The position numbers were made by a program, and so were the translations under genes. Below, in pieces: positions 15,912 through 22,263 of a stretch of DNA of 22,263 nt. The DNA is from DYEP01 sp040755615. GTDB taxonomy: Bacteria > Bacillota > Sulfobacillia > DUSP01 > DYEP01. The notes below the pieces were generated by a model. It was not told the origin of the DNA. It saw only the letters and a program-made list of their open reading frames with translations, and ran no database searches. How positions within the stretch are numbered: position 1 is the stretch's first letter; the number at the start of each line of letters is the position of its first letter. The stretch is taken from positions 1 through 22,263 of the forward strand of contig JBFMAL010000044.1 of the NCBI GenBank assembly GCA_040755615.1, read 5' to 3'.

Positions 15912-16220
15912 GTGCCGTTGCACGTAGACGAAGACAATCTCAAGCAGGCACTGCTTGGACTGGTAGTGGCGCTGGTCGAGATCATCTCAGATCTCTTGAA
16001 ATTGCAGGCAGTTAAACGACTTGAGGCCGGCAGGCTGAAGGACGCAGACGTTGAGCGGCTGGGCTCTGCTCTCTGGGACCTCGAGCAGGCGATTGAGACG
16101 CTGAAACTTGACCATGATCTTACAGGTATTGTCGATGAAATACGTACCGGGCTCGACGATGCGGTGGAAGACGTGCTGTCGGCGCTGGTAGGTGAGGAGA
16201 TTGACGCAAGACCTGTTTGA
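15912..16220 (+). CDS. gvpK: Gas vesicle protein GvpK
   Basis: 102 aa from a GTG preceded by AAAGGGGAGAGAGACT. It begins VDEDNLKQALLGLVVALVEI, followed by LLKLQAVKRLEAGRLKDADV, ERLGSALWDLEQAIETLK. This is the GvpK pattern (N-terminal DEDNLKQGLA.LV..LVE.., then RLG.AL..LE). GvpK is an accessory protein required for vesicle formation in most species tested. The tail is acidic. Its last 20 bases overlap the following gvpL gene. Confidence 0.94.
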   Translation: MPLHVDEDNLKQALLGLVVALVEIISDLLKLQAVKRLEAGRLKDADVERLGSALWDLEQAIETLKLDHDLTGIVDEIRTGLDDAVEDVLSALVGEEIDARPV

Positions 16221-17142
16221 TGAGGGGTATTCCAACGGCATAGCAGCAGCGGCTGCCCAGGTCATCGGAGCTGCTCATGCACTGACTCGGAAGCGTGCCG
16301 GATCACCGGAGGACCTGGCGCGCAGCATGCGCGAGTTGGGGTTTCGGGTAAACCAGACGCTTGTCGACGCGATCTGGGCAGCGCTGACCATTTTAGAGGC
16401 GGTGGAGCCTGAAGCGGCCCCCGTGGAGATGGGACCCGAAGAAGACCCCGGCGGCAGGTACATTTACGGGATCGTTGAGAGCTGGCCAAAGCAGAGCCCT
16501 GCTCTCACAGGCATGGAAGGCTCGCGTGTTTACGGGATCTCAAGCGGCGCACTCACAGCTATCGTGCACAGATGTCCTCCGGAGCCCTACTCGTCCGATG
16601 ATAGAAACCAGGTGGAAACTTGGCTGAAGGCCCACGCTTCTGTGGTGGACGCAGCGGCGGATCGCTGCGGCACGCCGGTCCCCATGACGTTCAACACCAT
16701 ACTGCGCGCTGACGATGCCGAGGTGGTGAAATGGCTTGCGGAAAACTCGACATGGCTGAACTCAGTTTTTGAAAGGCTCAGAGGGCGGATGGAGTACGGC
16801 GTAGAGGTGACCCTGGACGACAATAGCAAGGAGAGCACAGATGTTGTCGATGGTGCCAGTTTCCTGAGGAGGGAAATGAGCAGAAGGCAGGATGCCACCA
16901 GAGTGAGGAGCAAAGCGCTGGAACTCGGCAAGGAGATTCTCCAGAGGGTGTCGGCGGTCGTATCCGATGTAGCCCATAAATCCCCAAAGACGGAGCCCGG
17001 GAAAGTGACAGCTGTGAGCCTGGTGTGCCTTGCCACGCCAGAGCAGGCAGAGAGTATCGGCAATATCCTTTCGGAGTATGCCGATCTGCCGGGTGTGAAT
17101 ATCGTCTACCAGGGACCGTGGCCCCCGTACAACTTCGTTTAG
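16201..17142 (+). CDS. Second GvpF/GvpL family protein, with an unusual N-terminal extension
   Basis: 313 aa from a TTG at 16201; AGGTGAGGAGA lies just upstream within gvpK. A GTG at 16192 is an alternative. The GvpF/L domain begins only at about residue 86 (RYIYGIVESWP) and runs to YQGPWPPYNFV at the C-terminus; VPMTFNTIL corresponds to the PMRFGT segment, with Thr-Phe-Asn replacing the usual Arg-Phe-Gly. The first 85 residues are not part of this family: LFDEGYSNGIAAAAAQVIGA, a charged linker, then LGFRVNQTLVDAIWAALTIL, which looks like two helices plus an acidic Pro-rich hinge. I do not recognise them. Its job is probably as the GvpL partner in shell nucleation. Confidence 0.9.
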   Translation: MTQDLFDEGYSNGIAAAAAQVIGAAHALTRKRAGSPEDLARSMRELGFRVNQTLVDAIWAALTILEAVEPEAAPVEMGPEEDPGGRYIYGIVESWPKQSPALTGMEGSRVYGISSGALTAIVHRCPPEPYSSDDRNQVETWLKAHASVVDAAADRCGTPVPMTFNTILRADDAEVVKWLAENSTWLNSVFERLRGRMEYGVEVTLDDNSKESTDVVDGASFLRREMSRRQDATRVRSKALELGKEILQRVSAVVSDVAHKSPKTEPGKVTAVSLVCLATPEQAESIGNILSEYADLPGVNIVYQGPWPPYNFV

Positions 17143-17158
17143 CGTGGAGGATGGTACT

Positions 17159-17428
17159 GTGGCAAAAAGACCGGGCATACTGGTAGATGTTCTGGACCGC
17201 ATCGCAGAGAGAGGGCTTTTTCTTGGAGCGGACCTGGTCATCTGCGTGGCGGACGTTCCGCTGCTTGCCCTGAATTTGCGAGCTGCTATAGCCTCGATCG
17301 ATACTGCCATCGAATATGGGATGTATAGAGAGAAACTCCAAGACTCGTCACACGGGGGTGATATGAGTGCGGACAATGAGAGCAAGAGTCAGACCGGTTA
17401 CCGTAAGACCGACGCGGCCTCAGGGTAG
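17159..17428 (+). CDS. Second GvpA-like minor component (GvpJ/GvpS)
   Basis: 89 aa from a GTG at 17159, with GGAGG at 17146-17150 exactly 8 bases upstream. Residues 5-60 form the gas vesicle core: GILVDVLDRIAERGLFLGAD, LVICVADVPLLALNLRAAIA, SIDTAIEYGM. The C-terminal 30 residues are polar and low in hydrophobics (HGGDMSADNESKSQTG). Asp replaces Gly in the VSVAGVPLL-like segment (CVADVPLL). It lacks the zinc ribbon of the first paralogue. Its end overlaps another small open frame by 62 bases. Assignment to J or S is not possible by eye. Confidence 0.9.
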   Translation: MAKRPGILVDVLDRIAERGLFLGADLVICVADVPLLALNLRAAIASIDTAIEYGMYREKLQDSSHGGDMSADNESKSQTGYRKTDAASG

Positions 17429-17633
17429 CCCGGCCAAGCAACTGCCCGGTGCCCAGAAACAGCTGGAAGAGCGGATAGGAGCCACCAGACAGAAACTGAT
17501 AGATTCTGCAGAGAAACTCCGTGAAACAAAGGCCCGGAACGAAAATCTCATGGGTTCTCGGAAGAGGAAAGGCATGAGGAGACGCCTGGGGCGAACGGGG
17601 TGTTCTGGCAAAGTGGGACCAGAAAGGAGATGA
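17367..17633 (+). CDS. Small basic coiled-coil protein in the gas vesicle locus, unassigned
   Basis: 88 aa if read from the GTG at 17367, where GGGGGTG lies 6 bases upstream. Residues 1-25 are basic and Pro-rich. The centre (QKQLEERIGATRQKLIDSAE, KLRETKARNENL) has a heptad-like pattern and would form a helix or coiled coil. The end is Arg/Lys-rich. It overlaps the preceding gvpJ-like gene by 62 bases in another frame, then is followed after 7 bases by gvpO. The central helix, a good ribosome binding site and the position between gvp genes support coding. Other gas vesicle clusters carry small basic or coiled-coil proteins (for example GvpQ-, GvpR- or GvpT-like in Bacillus), but I cannot place this one. 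Confidence 0.55.
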   Translation: MRTMRARVRPVTVRPTRPQGSPAKQLPGAQKQLEERIGATRQKLIDSAEKLRETKARNENLMGSRKRKGMRRRLGRTGCSGKVGPERR

Positions 17634-17640
17634 ACCGCGG

Positions 17641-17916
17641 ATGATTTCGGGTCAGAGTGATAGCTTGCGGGCGTTGATCAATACTGCAGTGAACCAGTTG
17701 CTATCAATCACCGGTCTCCAGCTATCTACCGTGGTGGGGGTCTCCAGGGCGGAGACTAACTGGGTGATCGCGGTGGAACTGGTTGAAAAGCGTTCCATAC
17801 CTGATAGCATGGATATCCTTGGACTCTATGAGGTGACTATAGATGGAAGAGGGCAGATGATGGGTTTCTCCCGCAAGAGCCTGAGAAAGCGCGGAGACAC
17901 AGAGAACAGCGTGTAA
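17641..17916 (+). CDS. gvpO: Gas vesicle protein GvpO
   Basis: 91 aa; ATG with AAAGGAGATGAACCGCGG before it. Residues 25-80 carry the GvpO pattern: TGLQLSTVVGVSRAETNWVI, then VELVEKRSIPDSMDILGLYE and VTIDGRGQMMGFSRKSL, matching the family's ...GWRVTVEVVE..RIPDT.DVLATYEV.LD.DG.L..Y.R.. motif. It ends in a basic segment. GvpO is a small cytoplasmic accessory protein essential in haloarchaea. It is the last recognisable gvp gene; about 190 bases without a supported gene follow. Confidence 0.92.
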   Translation: MISGQSDSLRALINTAVNQLLSITGLQLSTVVGVSRAETNWVIAVELVEKRSIPDSMDILGLYEVTIDGRGQMMGFSRKSLRKRGDTENSV

Positions 17917-18105
17917 TGACCCGGCCCTCACCGACCGGCTCTTCCCGGAAAAGGTCGCGCATCCCGCCAACCCTAAAGCTGACGGGCACGACCTGTATAT
18001 CTCTCTTCTTTGACGGGACAACCCCTGCGGTTTCGAAGAACGTACCTGCTCCCGCACCGCCATGCCAGTTGCATCCAAGCATCCGTACCCTTCGCTATTT
18101 CTCGG
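17917..18105. other. Spacer between gvpO and the regulator promoter
   Basis: It is partly open in both strands but without a supported gene. A - strand piece is open from about 18080 into the gvpO antisense, with no ribosome binding site. No T-run-bearing hairpin was found, so the gvp operon's terminator is not identified. Confidence 0.35.
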
Positions 18106-18134
18106 TGGACAATAACATTATCAAATGGTATTAT
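18106..18134 (+). promoter_or_regulatory. Sigma-A-like promoter for the regulator gene
   Basis: TGGACA at 18106-18111 (-35, five of six consensus bases) and TATTAT at 18129-18134 (-10, five of six) are separated by 17 bases. The ATG follows 31 bases after the -10. The AT-rich character stands out from the surrounding GC-rich sequence. Confidence 0.65.
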
Positions 18135-18152
18135 AAGGACAATATAATTATC
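18107..18152 (+). repeat. Two direct repeats overlapping the promoter, probable operator
   Basis: GGACAATAACATTATC (18107-18122) and GGACAATATAATTATC (18137-18152) match at 14 of 16 positions, with starts 30 bases apart, close to three helical turns. The first overlaps the -35 and spacer; the second lies between the -10 and the ribosome binding site. This is a layout expected for repression by the encoded regulator. Confidence 0.7.
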
Positions 18153-18165
18153 GAGGGTGCCATTC

Positions 18166-18786
18166 ATGAAAGTCCTGGTTTGTTTTCATCCGGAGTCAAA
18201 GGACCTGAACATAGAGTTCGACTGCGGCCGGGATCCGCGCATGGTGTTTGTTAAGCGGCTGACCGATGGAATCGTTGCAGAATACGATGCTGACCGAAGG
18301 CTCATAAGGCTTGAGATCGCGTACCCGGAAATTGAGATGGGGCAGGCGGAGCCCGAGGTCTACCAGTGGCTGTGCGGTGTGAAGGAGTGCGCGCGGATAG
18401 CCGGTCTGCACCCCTCCAACTTTATCAGGGATCATGCCAATTCCCCCGACTTCCCTGCGCCCATCGCTACGCTCGCCTCAGGGAGAATCTGGCTGCTTAC
18501 GGAGGTCGTCCGGTACTTCAGGCAGCGGCGGCTCCTCGGCGAAGATAGCCTTGCCTCCTGGCTGATGATATACGTGGAGTCCAACAAGCTCTCCCCGGGC
18601 ACCTTGGCGGCTGAGGTCGGGCTGACATATAAGGCTGTGTTGAGTCTCCTTGCCGACAGGAAGCCGTTTTCCGAGGTGACCGCAGCATATCTTTCAACGA
18701 AGTACGGCGTGCCTCTGGATCCCGCCGGTGCGCTGGTTACCCGACTTTCCGCCCTCAGGCAGCTGGCAAGTATCGGGGCTTCCTGA
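18166..18786 (+). CDS. Putative DNA-binding regulator with DUF2283-like N-terminus and helix-turn-helix segments
   Basis: 206 aa; ATG at 18166 with GAGGGTG 6 bases upstream (a GTG at 18157 is less likely). Residues 1-50 (VLVCFHPESKDLNIEF, DGIVAEYDADRRLIRLEI) resemble the small beta-rich DUF2283 fold. Residues about 68-120 (VKECARIAGLHPSNFIRDH, then FPAPIATLASGRIWLLTEVV, RYFRQRR) look like an AlpA/MerR-type winged helix, with the familiar site-word pattern W......V..Y...R. Residues about 143-180 (LSPGTLAAEVGLTYKAVLSL, LADRKPFSEVTAAYLSTKYG) look like an XRE/HigA-type helix-turn-helix. The combination is unusual. Its promoter overlaps two direct repeats, so self-regulation is likely. Control of the neighbouring gvp locus is possible but not shown. 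Confidence 0.7.
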   Translation: MKVLVCFHPESKDLNIEFDCGRDPRMVFVKRLTDGIVAEYDADRRLIRLEIAYPEIEMGQAEPEVYQWLCGVKECARIAGLHPSNFIRDHANSPDFPAPIATLASGRIWLLTEVVRYFRQRRLLGEDSLASWLMIYVESNKLSPGTLAAEVGLTYKAVLSLLADRKPFSEVTAAYLSTKYGVPLDPAGALVTRLSALRQLASIGAS

Positions 18787-18888
18787 TATGTTTTTTCATC
18801 ACAGAATTTTACCTTCCGGATAAAGGTCAGGGAGGGCCCCCTGTGGAAATATTAAATGTGTTTTTTGAGGCTTGAAAGGATGATGCGT

Positions 18889-20313
18889 ATGGCAAAGCGC
18901 AGGTTTGTCTCCACAGTAGTGCTCGCGGTCATTTTTCTGTCGTTTACTGTTCTTTTTTTTGCACCTCGAGCACTTGGTGACAGCCGGGCGGAGGCTGCTC
19001 CCTCCTCCGACATCGGTGTATTGCTTAAAGTGTATGAGTATATTCGTGGTCACTACCTGAACTCCACGGACCTCGGCAGGCTGGTCGATTCCGCCATCAA
19101 GGCCATGGTGGATGCGCTGGGAGACCCGTACACTACCTACATGAATGCCGAGGAGTTCTCCCGGTATACGGAGAGTTTTAAAGGCTCCTTCGGGGGCATA
19201 GGGGTGGTGATAGAAATTCGCGACTCGTATGTAACGATTAACTCCGTGATCCAGGGCTCGCCGGCGGAAGCGGCAGGACTGCTTAAGGACGACAGGATAA
19301 TCGAAGTGGACGGCGAGAGCATCGTGGGCATGGATCTTACACAGGCGGGAAACAGGATCAGAGGACCTGTCGGCAGCCTGGTCAGGCTCAAGATACACCG
19401 GCCCTCTGCCGACCTTGTGTTCACAGTCGATATAGTAAGGTACGTTGTCCAGCTTACGTCAGTGGAGTACTCGCTACTTCCGGGTTTTATCGGATATATT
19501 AAGATAACGTCGTTTAACGATAATACCTCGGTTGAGGCAGAGCGAGCGTACAGAGAACTTCTATCCCGGGGCGTGAGGGCTTGGATCCTGGACTTAAGAG
19601 GGAACCTGGGGGGGCTTTTGGATGAGAGTATCGAAGTGGCGGACCTGTTCGTACCGGCTGGCCCCATTGTCCATATCGTGGACAAGAGGGGGAGCAGGGA
19701 GACCTTTGAAGCCAGCGGGCGGTCTGTCGGCCTGCCCGTCGCTGTGCTCGTTAACAGCGCGACTGCGTCGGCCTCAGAGATAGTTGCAGGTGCCATACAG
19801 GACTCGGGCGTCGGAGTGCTTGTTGGCCAGAAGACGTACGGGAAGGGATCTGTGCAGTCCCTCTTCACGCTGGAGAACGGAGGAGGGCTGAAGATCACCA
19901 CTGCCAAGTACTTGACACCCCAGGGCAAGGAGATCAACAACACGGGCCTCCAACCTGATATATACGTAGAGAAGATGCCGTTCGCCGTGATACATATACC
20001 GCCACTGGTGGACGAGGGGAGAGAACTGGCAAGGGGCAGCCGCGGGGACGCAGTCACCACCCTCCAGAAGGCGTTGATCGCGCTCGAACAGGATCCGGGC
20101 CCTGTGGACGGTATTTTCGGCAGAATGACTGAAGCAGCGGTCCGCAGCTTCCAGGAGGCCGCGGGTCTTTCCGCAACCGGCGTGGCCGACAGTCAGACGC
20201 TCATCACCATCAACCGGTTGCTCAGAGAGAAATATCAGGCGGAGAACCAGGAAGCGGCCGACAAAGAACTGCACGCAGCTATCCAGTATTTGCAATCAAA
20301 GATGGTTCATTAA
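18889..20313 (+). CDS. ctpA: C-terminal processing protease (S41, CtpA type) with peptidoglycan-binding domain
   Basis: 474 aa from the ATG at 18889, 9 bases after GAAAGG; ATGs at 18880 and 18883 are possible but too close to it. An N-terminal hydrophobic segment (VVLAVIFLSFTVLFF) acts as a signal anchor. Then LGDPYTTYM, a PDZ domain (about 98-185, FGGIGVVIEI, IQGSPAEAAGLL, DRIIEVDGES), and the S41 catalytic domain follow: LDLRGNLGGLLDESI, NSATASASEIVAG with Ser294, and YGKGSVQS with Lys319. Those two are 25 residues apart, as in other members, so the Ser/Lys dyad is intact. Residues about 381-445 are a PG_binding_1 domain (RGSRGDAVTTLQKAL, DGIFGRMTEAAVRSFQ). It is an extracytoplasmic protease of the Firmicutes type, probably acting in cell-envelope or sporulation protein processing. 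A terminator follows its stop directly. Confidence 0.95.
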   Translation: MAKRRFVSTVVLAVIFLSFTVLFFAPRALGDSRAEAAPSSDIGVLLKVYEYIRGHYLNSTDLGRLVDSAIKAMVDALGDPYTTYMNAEEFSRYTESFKGSFGGIGVVIEIRDSYVTINSVIQGSPAEAAGLLKDDRIIEVDGESIVGMDLTQAGNRIRGPVGSLVRLKIHRPSADLVFTVDIVRYVVQLTSVEYSLLPGFIGYIKITSFNDNTSVEAERAYRELLSRGVRAWILDLRGNLGGLLDESIEVADLFVPAGPIVHIVDKRGSRETFEASGRSVGLPVAVLVNSATASASEIVAGAIQDSGVGVLVGQKTYGKGSVQSLFTLENGGGLKITTAKYLTPQGKEINNTGLQPDIYVEKMPFAVIHIPPLVDEGRELARGSRGDAVTTLQKALIALEQDPGPVDGIFGRMTEAAVRSFQEAAGLSATGVADSQTLITINRLLREKYQAENQEAADKELHAAIQYLQSKMVH

Positions 20314-20328
20314 TACGGATGCCTGCAA

Positions 20329-20358
20329 TACCCGGCGGAAAACCGCCGGGTTTTTTCT
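20329..20358 (+). terminator. Rho-independent terminator after ctpA
   Basis: ACCCGGCGG-AAAA-CCGCCGGGT followed by TTTTTC: a perfect 9-bp GC-rich stem, tetraloop and T-run, beginning 15 bases after the ctpA stop. It separates ctpA from the following SLH gene. Confidence 0.95.
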
Positions 20359-20432
20359 TACAGCCACCCCCAAAAAACACCACCCCGGTTGCGACTACTA
20401 TAACAAGACAATCAGTCCAGGGAGGGATTTGC

Positions 20433-22043
20433 ATGAAGAAACACAAATTCGCTGCCATAGTCCTGGCCTTGGTGCTTACCTTTGTCTGGTCCGCAGCGGC
20501 GCTTGCGTCACCTCCGGTATCGCCTCCGGGGCTCGACAAGGGCAAGAAGACACAGCATCAGGAGCGCTTCGGGTTCAGTGATGAAAATGAAGCCCCGTGG
20601 GCCAGTCAGTACATGGTGAGGATGAAGGCAAGGGGCGTCTTTGCTGGTTATCCGGACGGTACATTCAAACCGAACGCTAGCATTTCCCAGGGTGAGGCAG
20701 TGAAAGTCGTAGTGGAAGCGTTCCGTGGCAATGCCGAGGTGGACGTGACGGCAACGGTCCGGTTGCCCGGGATCCAGGCGAACCTGTGGGTAGCACCTTA
20801 CCTGGCATTTGCTGCGGAGAAAGGCTGGATTGAGCTGGAGAACTTCCAGGTCAACAGGGCGGCCACCAGGGCATGGTTCTCGCGGCTGATTTACATGGCT
20901 GGAAAGTCCAAGATCGACTCCGAAGTGTCAAACATGAACACCGCCCAGCTGCTGCAGGCCCTCAGGTATAAAGATAAGCACGATATTACTGAGGACTGCC
21001 TGGCAGCGGTGTACTGGCTGACTGAGAATGGCATCTTGGCAGGATACGGGGACGGCATGTTCCTCCCGAACAAGCCGGTGACAAGGGCCGAGGCGGCTAA
21101 AATACTGTCGATGATGCTGGATGAACTGCCTGACGAGACCACCACCGTGGTTTCCGGGATCTTCCGCGGCAGCTCGGGCAATGTGATCTACCTGCGGGGA
21201 ACGGCCACCGGGTACCGGATGGCGGCAAATGTCCGGATATTCCTGGACGGTGCGGAAGTTGGCAGCATCAGTGACCTCTTACCGGGCGACCCTGTTCGGT
21301 TGCAACTCGACTCGGAAGGTCTTGTCATCGTGGTGGAGGCAACCGCCAAAGAGGAAAAGGTGGAAGGACAGATCACCGCTATCACCCCCACACCCACCGC
21401 TACCCACCCGTGGCGGATCACGGTGAAGGTGAGCGCCCGGACTGAAAGGACCCTTGACGTCGCCAGCGACGTCCAGGTGCTATATGGAAATGAGGTGAAG
21501 CCCTTCAGTTTCCTGATGGTCGGGGATACCGTGGAGGTAACGGTGAAGAGGGACGTAGCCACAAAGATCGTTATGAAGGACTCTGAACGAGAAATCCAGG
21601 GCACCGTGACAGACAAGAACGAAACTACAGGTGAAAAGCGCATAAAGATCCGCTCCGGCGGAACCGAGCAGTGGTACGAAGTGGCGGACAACGTTGAGGT
21701 AGTCTACGATGAGCACCTGTTCACGTTCGGATTCGTGCACACCGGCGATACCGTAGAGATCACGCTCTCAAGGGATATAGTCACCCGCATAGAAGTGGAG
21801 AACACCATCTCCAAGCAGAGGGTGACAGGTACCATTCAGGCGATGACCTTTACGAATGAGACCATACTCTCCCAGTTGACGCTGGAAGCAGATAGCACAT
21901 CAGCGACGTACGCTGTGGCCTCGACAGTGCTGATCGAATACGACGGTGAGGAGATTCCTGCCGGGGACCTGGCTTCAGGCGACCGGGTCGAGTGTACGTT
22001 AATCCGGAGCGTTGTGGTGGAGATTGAAAAGTTGGGACCCTAA
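20433..22043 (+). CDS. S-layer-homology protein with tandem beta-rich repeats
   Basis: 536 aa; ATG at 20433 after CCAGGGAGGGATTTGC. Signal peptide to about residue 26 (ending ALAS). Three SLH units follow: first GFSDENEAPWASQYMVRMKA with GVFAGYPDGTFKPNASISQG; a second, weakly conserved (LWVAPYLAFAAEKGWIE); third DCLAAVYWLTENGILAGYGD and PVTRAEAAKILSMML. These anchor the protein to secondary cell wall polymer. After about residue 240 come about four similar beta-rich units built on the pattern (V/I)xGxI..., xV.VxY..., GDxVExTLxRxxVxxIE; examples are VGDTVEVTVKRDVATKI, TGDTVEITLSRDIVTRI and SGDRVECTLIRSVVVEI. A surface-exposed, structural role is likely; no catalytic motif is seen. Confidence 0.9.
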   Translation: MKKHKFAAIVLALVLTFVWSAAALASPPVSPPGLDKGKKTQHQERFGFSDENEAPWASQYMVRMKARGVFAGYPDGTFKPNASISQGEAVKVVVEAFRGNAEVDVTATVRLPGIQANLWVAPYLAFAAEKGWIELENFQVNRAATRAWFSRLIYMAGKSKIDSEVSNMNTAQLLQALRYKDKHDITEDCLAAVYWLTENGILAGYGDGMFLPNKPVTRAEAAKILSMMLDELPDETTTVVSGIFRGSSGNVIYLRGTATGYRMAANVRIFLDGAEVGSISDLLPGDPVRLQLDSEGLVIVVEATAKEEKVEGQITAITPTPTATHPWRITVKVSARTERTLDVASDVQVLYGNEVKPFSFLMVGDTVEVTVKRDVATKIVMKDSEREIQGTVTDKNETTGEKRIKIRSGGTEQWYEVADNVEVVYDEHLFTFGFVHTGDTVEITLSRDIVTRIEVENTISKQRVTGTIQAMTFTNETILSQLTLEADSTSATYAVASTVLIEYDGEEIPAGDLASGDRVECTLIRSVVVEIEKLGP

Positions 22044-22083
22044 GAGGAAGAAGACGCCGAGTAAGCGTCAGTCATGCGCCGAA

Positions 22084-22110
22084 GGGGCGGGATCACCCGC
22101 CCCGTTTTTA
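22084..22110 (+). terminator. Rho-independent terminator after the SLH gene
   Basis: GGGGCGGG-ATCA-CCCGCCCC followed by GTTTTTA: a perfect 8-bp stem with tetraloop and T-run, 40 bases after the SLH gene stop. Confidence 0.95.
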
Positions 22111-22248
22111 TCCCACCAGACTTACTTCAAGCCAACTGCGCTGTTGAGAGAGGCAATGATAGATAGGTCGTTTTGGTGAGGCATGAAAGAGACTTTCCCC
22201 CAAACATTTTAGGTCTACGCAGGGTATAAGACTCGGGGAGTGATCAGT

Positions 22249-22263
22249 TTGGCAAAATTGACC
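22249..22263 (+). CDS. Possible start of a new gene, cut off by the window end
   Basis: TTG at 22249 begins MAKLT and is preceded by GGGGAG with 8 bases between, a good initiation context. A GTG at 22240 is in the same frame. Only five codons are visible, so nothing can be said about the product. The 22111-22248 stretch before it holds no recognisable gene. Confidence 0.35.

Noticed and set aside
17722..18082. Two - strand open frames over gvpO and its downstream spacer
   Set aside because: No ribosome binding site, no family similarity, and mostly antisense to gvpO.
18157..18165. Upstream GTG start for the regulator gene
   Set aside because: It lies inside the GAGGGTG ribosome binding site itself; the ATG at 18166 has correct spacing.
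18815..18850. Terminator hairpin between the regulator and ctpA (CAGGGAGGGCCCCCTG)
   Set aside because: The stem is short and ambiguous and no T-run follows directly.
19137..20060. A 307-codon - strand open frame opposite ctpA
   Set aside because: It is a Ser/Thr/Pro-rich shadow of the protease gene, whose domains and catalytic residues are clear on the + strand.
1..22263. CRISPR array, tRNA or rRNA genes
   Set aside because: No regularly spaced repeat series, and no tRNA- or rRNA-like conserved sequence was seen on either strand.

Overview
The window looks like a chromosomal segment of an anaerobic, probably spore-forming, deep-branching Firmicute (Clostridia/Peptococcaceae-like). Support comes from AGGAGG-type ribosome binding sites, frequent GTG/TTG starts, S-layer-homology (SLH) proteins, a GerMN/Gmad2 protein of the sporulation and germination type, and a CtpA protease with a peptidoglycan-binding tail. 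I cannot name the genus from sequence alone.

Layout. (1) 1-560: decayed IS200/IS605 material, namely a tnpB 3' end, a tnpA 3' piece and a tnpB 5' piece, followed by an unassigned open frame and a strong hairpin at 863-911. (2) 968-6864: a tight five-gene operon on the + strand with an FmdE-family zinc-ribbon protein, a family-5 solute-binding lipoprotein, a fused double ABC ATPase and two permeases. This is a complete peptide/nickel-type (Dpp/Opp/Nik) importer. (3) 6865-8310: decayed DNA, including a frameshifted larE (nickel-pincer cofactor synthesis) on the - strand. (4) 8313-10313 (-): a large secreted, C-terminally membrane-anchored protein of unknown function. (5) 10492-11800 (+): a GerMN-SLH-Gmad2 protein interrupted by one frameshift. 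(6) 11801-12960: decayed DNA with a degenerate direct repeat and a broken tyrosine recombinase. (7) 13215-17916: a gas vesicle locus in the order gvpA, hairpin, gvpN, small GvpH-like ORF, gvpF/L, gvpG, gvpJ with zinc ribbon, gvpK, gvpL with N-terminal extension, second gvpJ/S, small coiled-coil ORF, gvpO. (8) 18106-18786: a putative regulator with a DUF2283-like N-terminus and helix-turn-helix segments, behind a good sigma-A-like promoter that overlaps two direct repeats. (9) 18889-22043: ctpA, a terminator, and an SLH protein with beta-rich repeats, followed by another terminator and the possible start of a further gene.

How the parts work together. GvpA is the shell protein. GvpN is the AAA+ ATPase, and GvpF/L, G, J, K and O are minor or accessory assembly factors, so the cluster looks sufficient for gas vesicle formation. 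Its genes overlap or nearly touch, and most of the minor-component genes use GTG or TTG starts. A 13-bp hairpin separates gvpA from the rest, which fits high gvpA and low accessory expression. A recombinase remnant immediately upstream suggests the locus arrived by transfer or sits at an integration site. The most unusual points are the zinc ribbon on a GvpJ, the roughly 85-residue extension on the second GvpL/F, two small unassigned ORFs in the locus, and the adjacent self-contained regulator with a repeated operator. All family calls were made by reading motifs; no database search was run.
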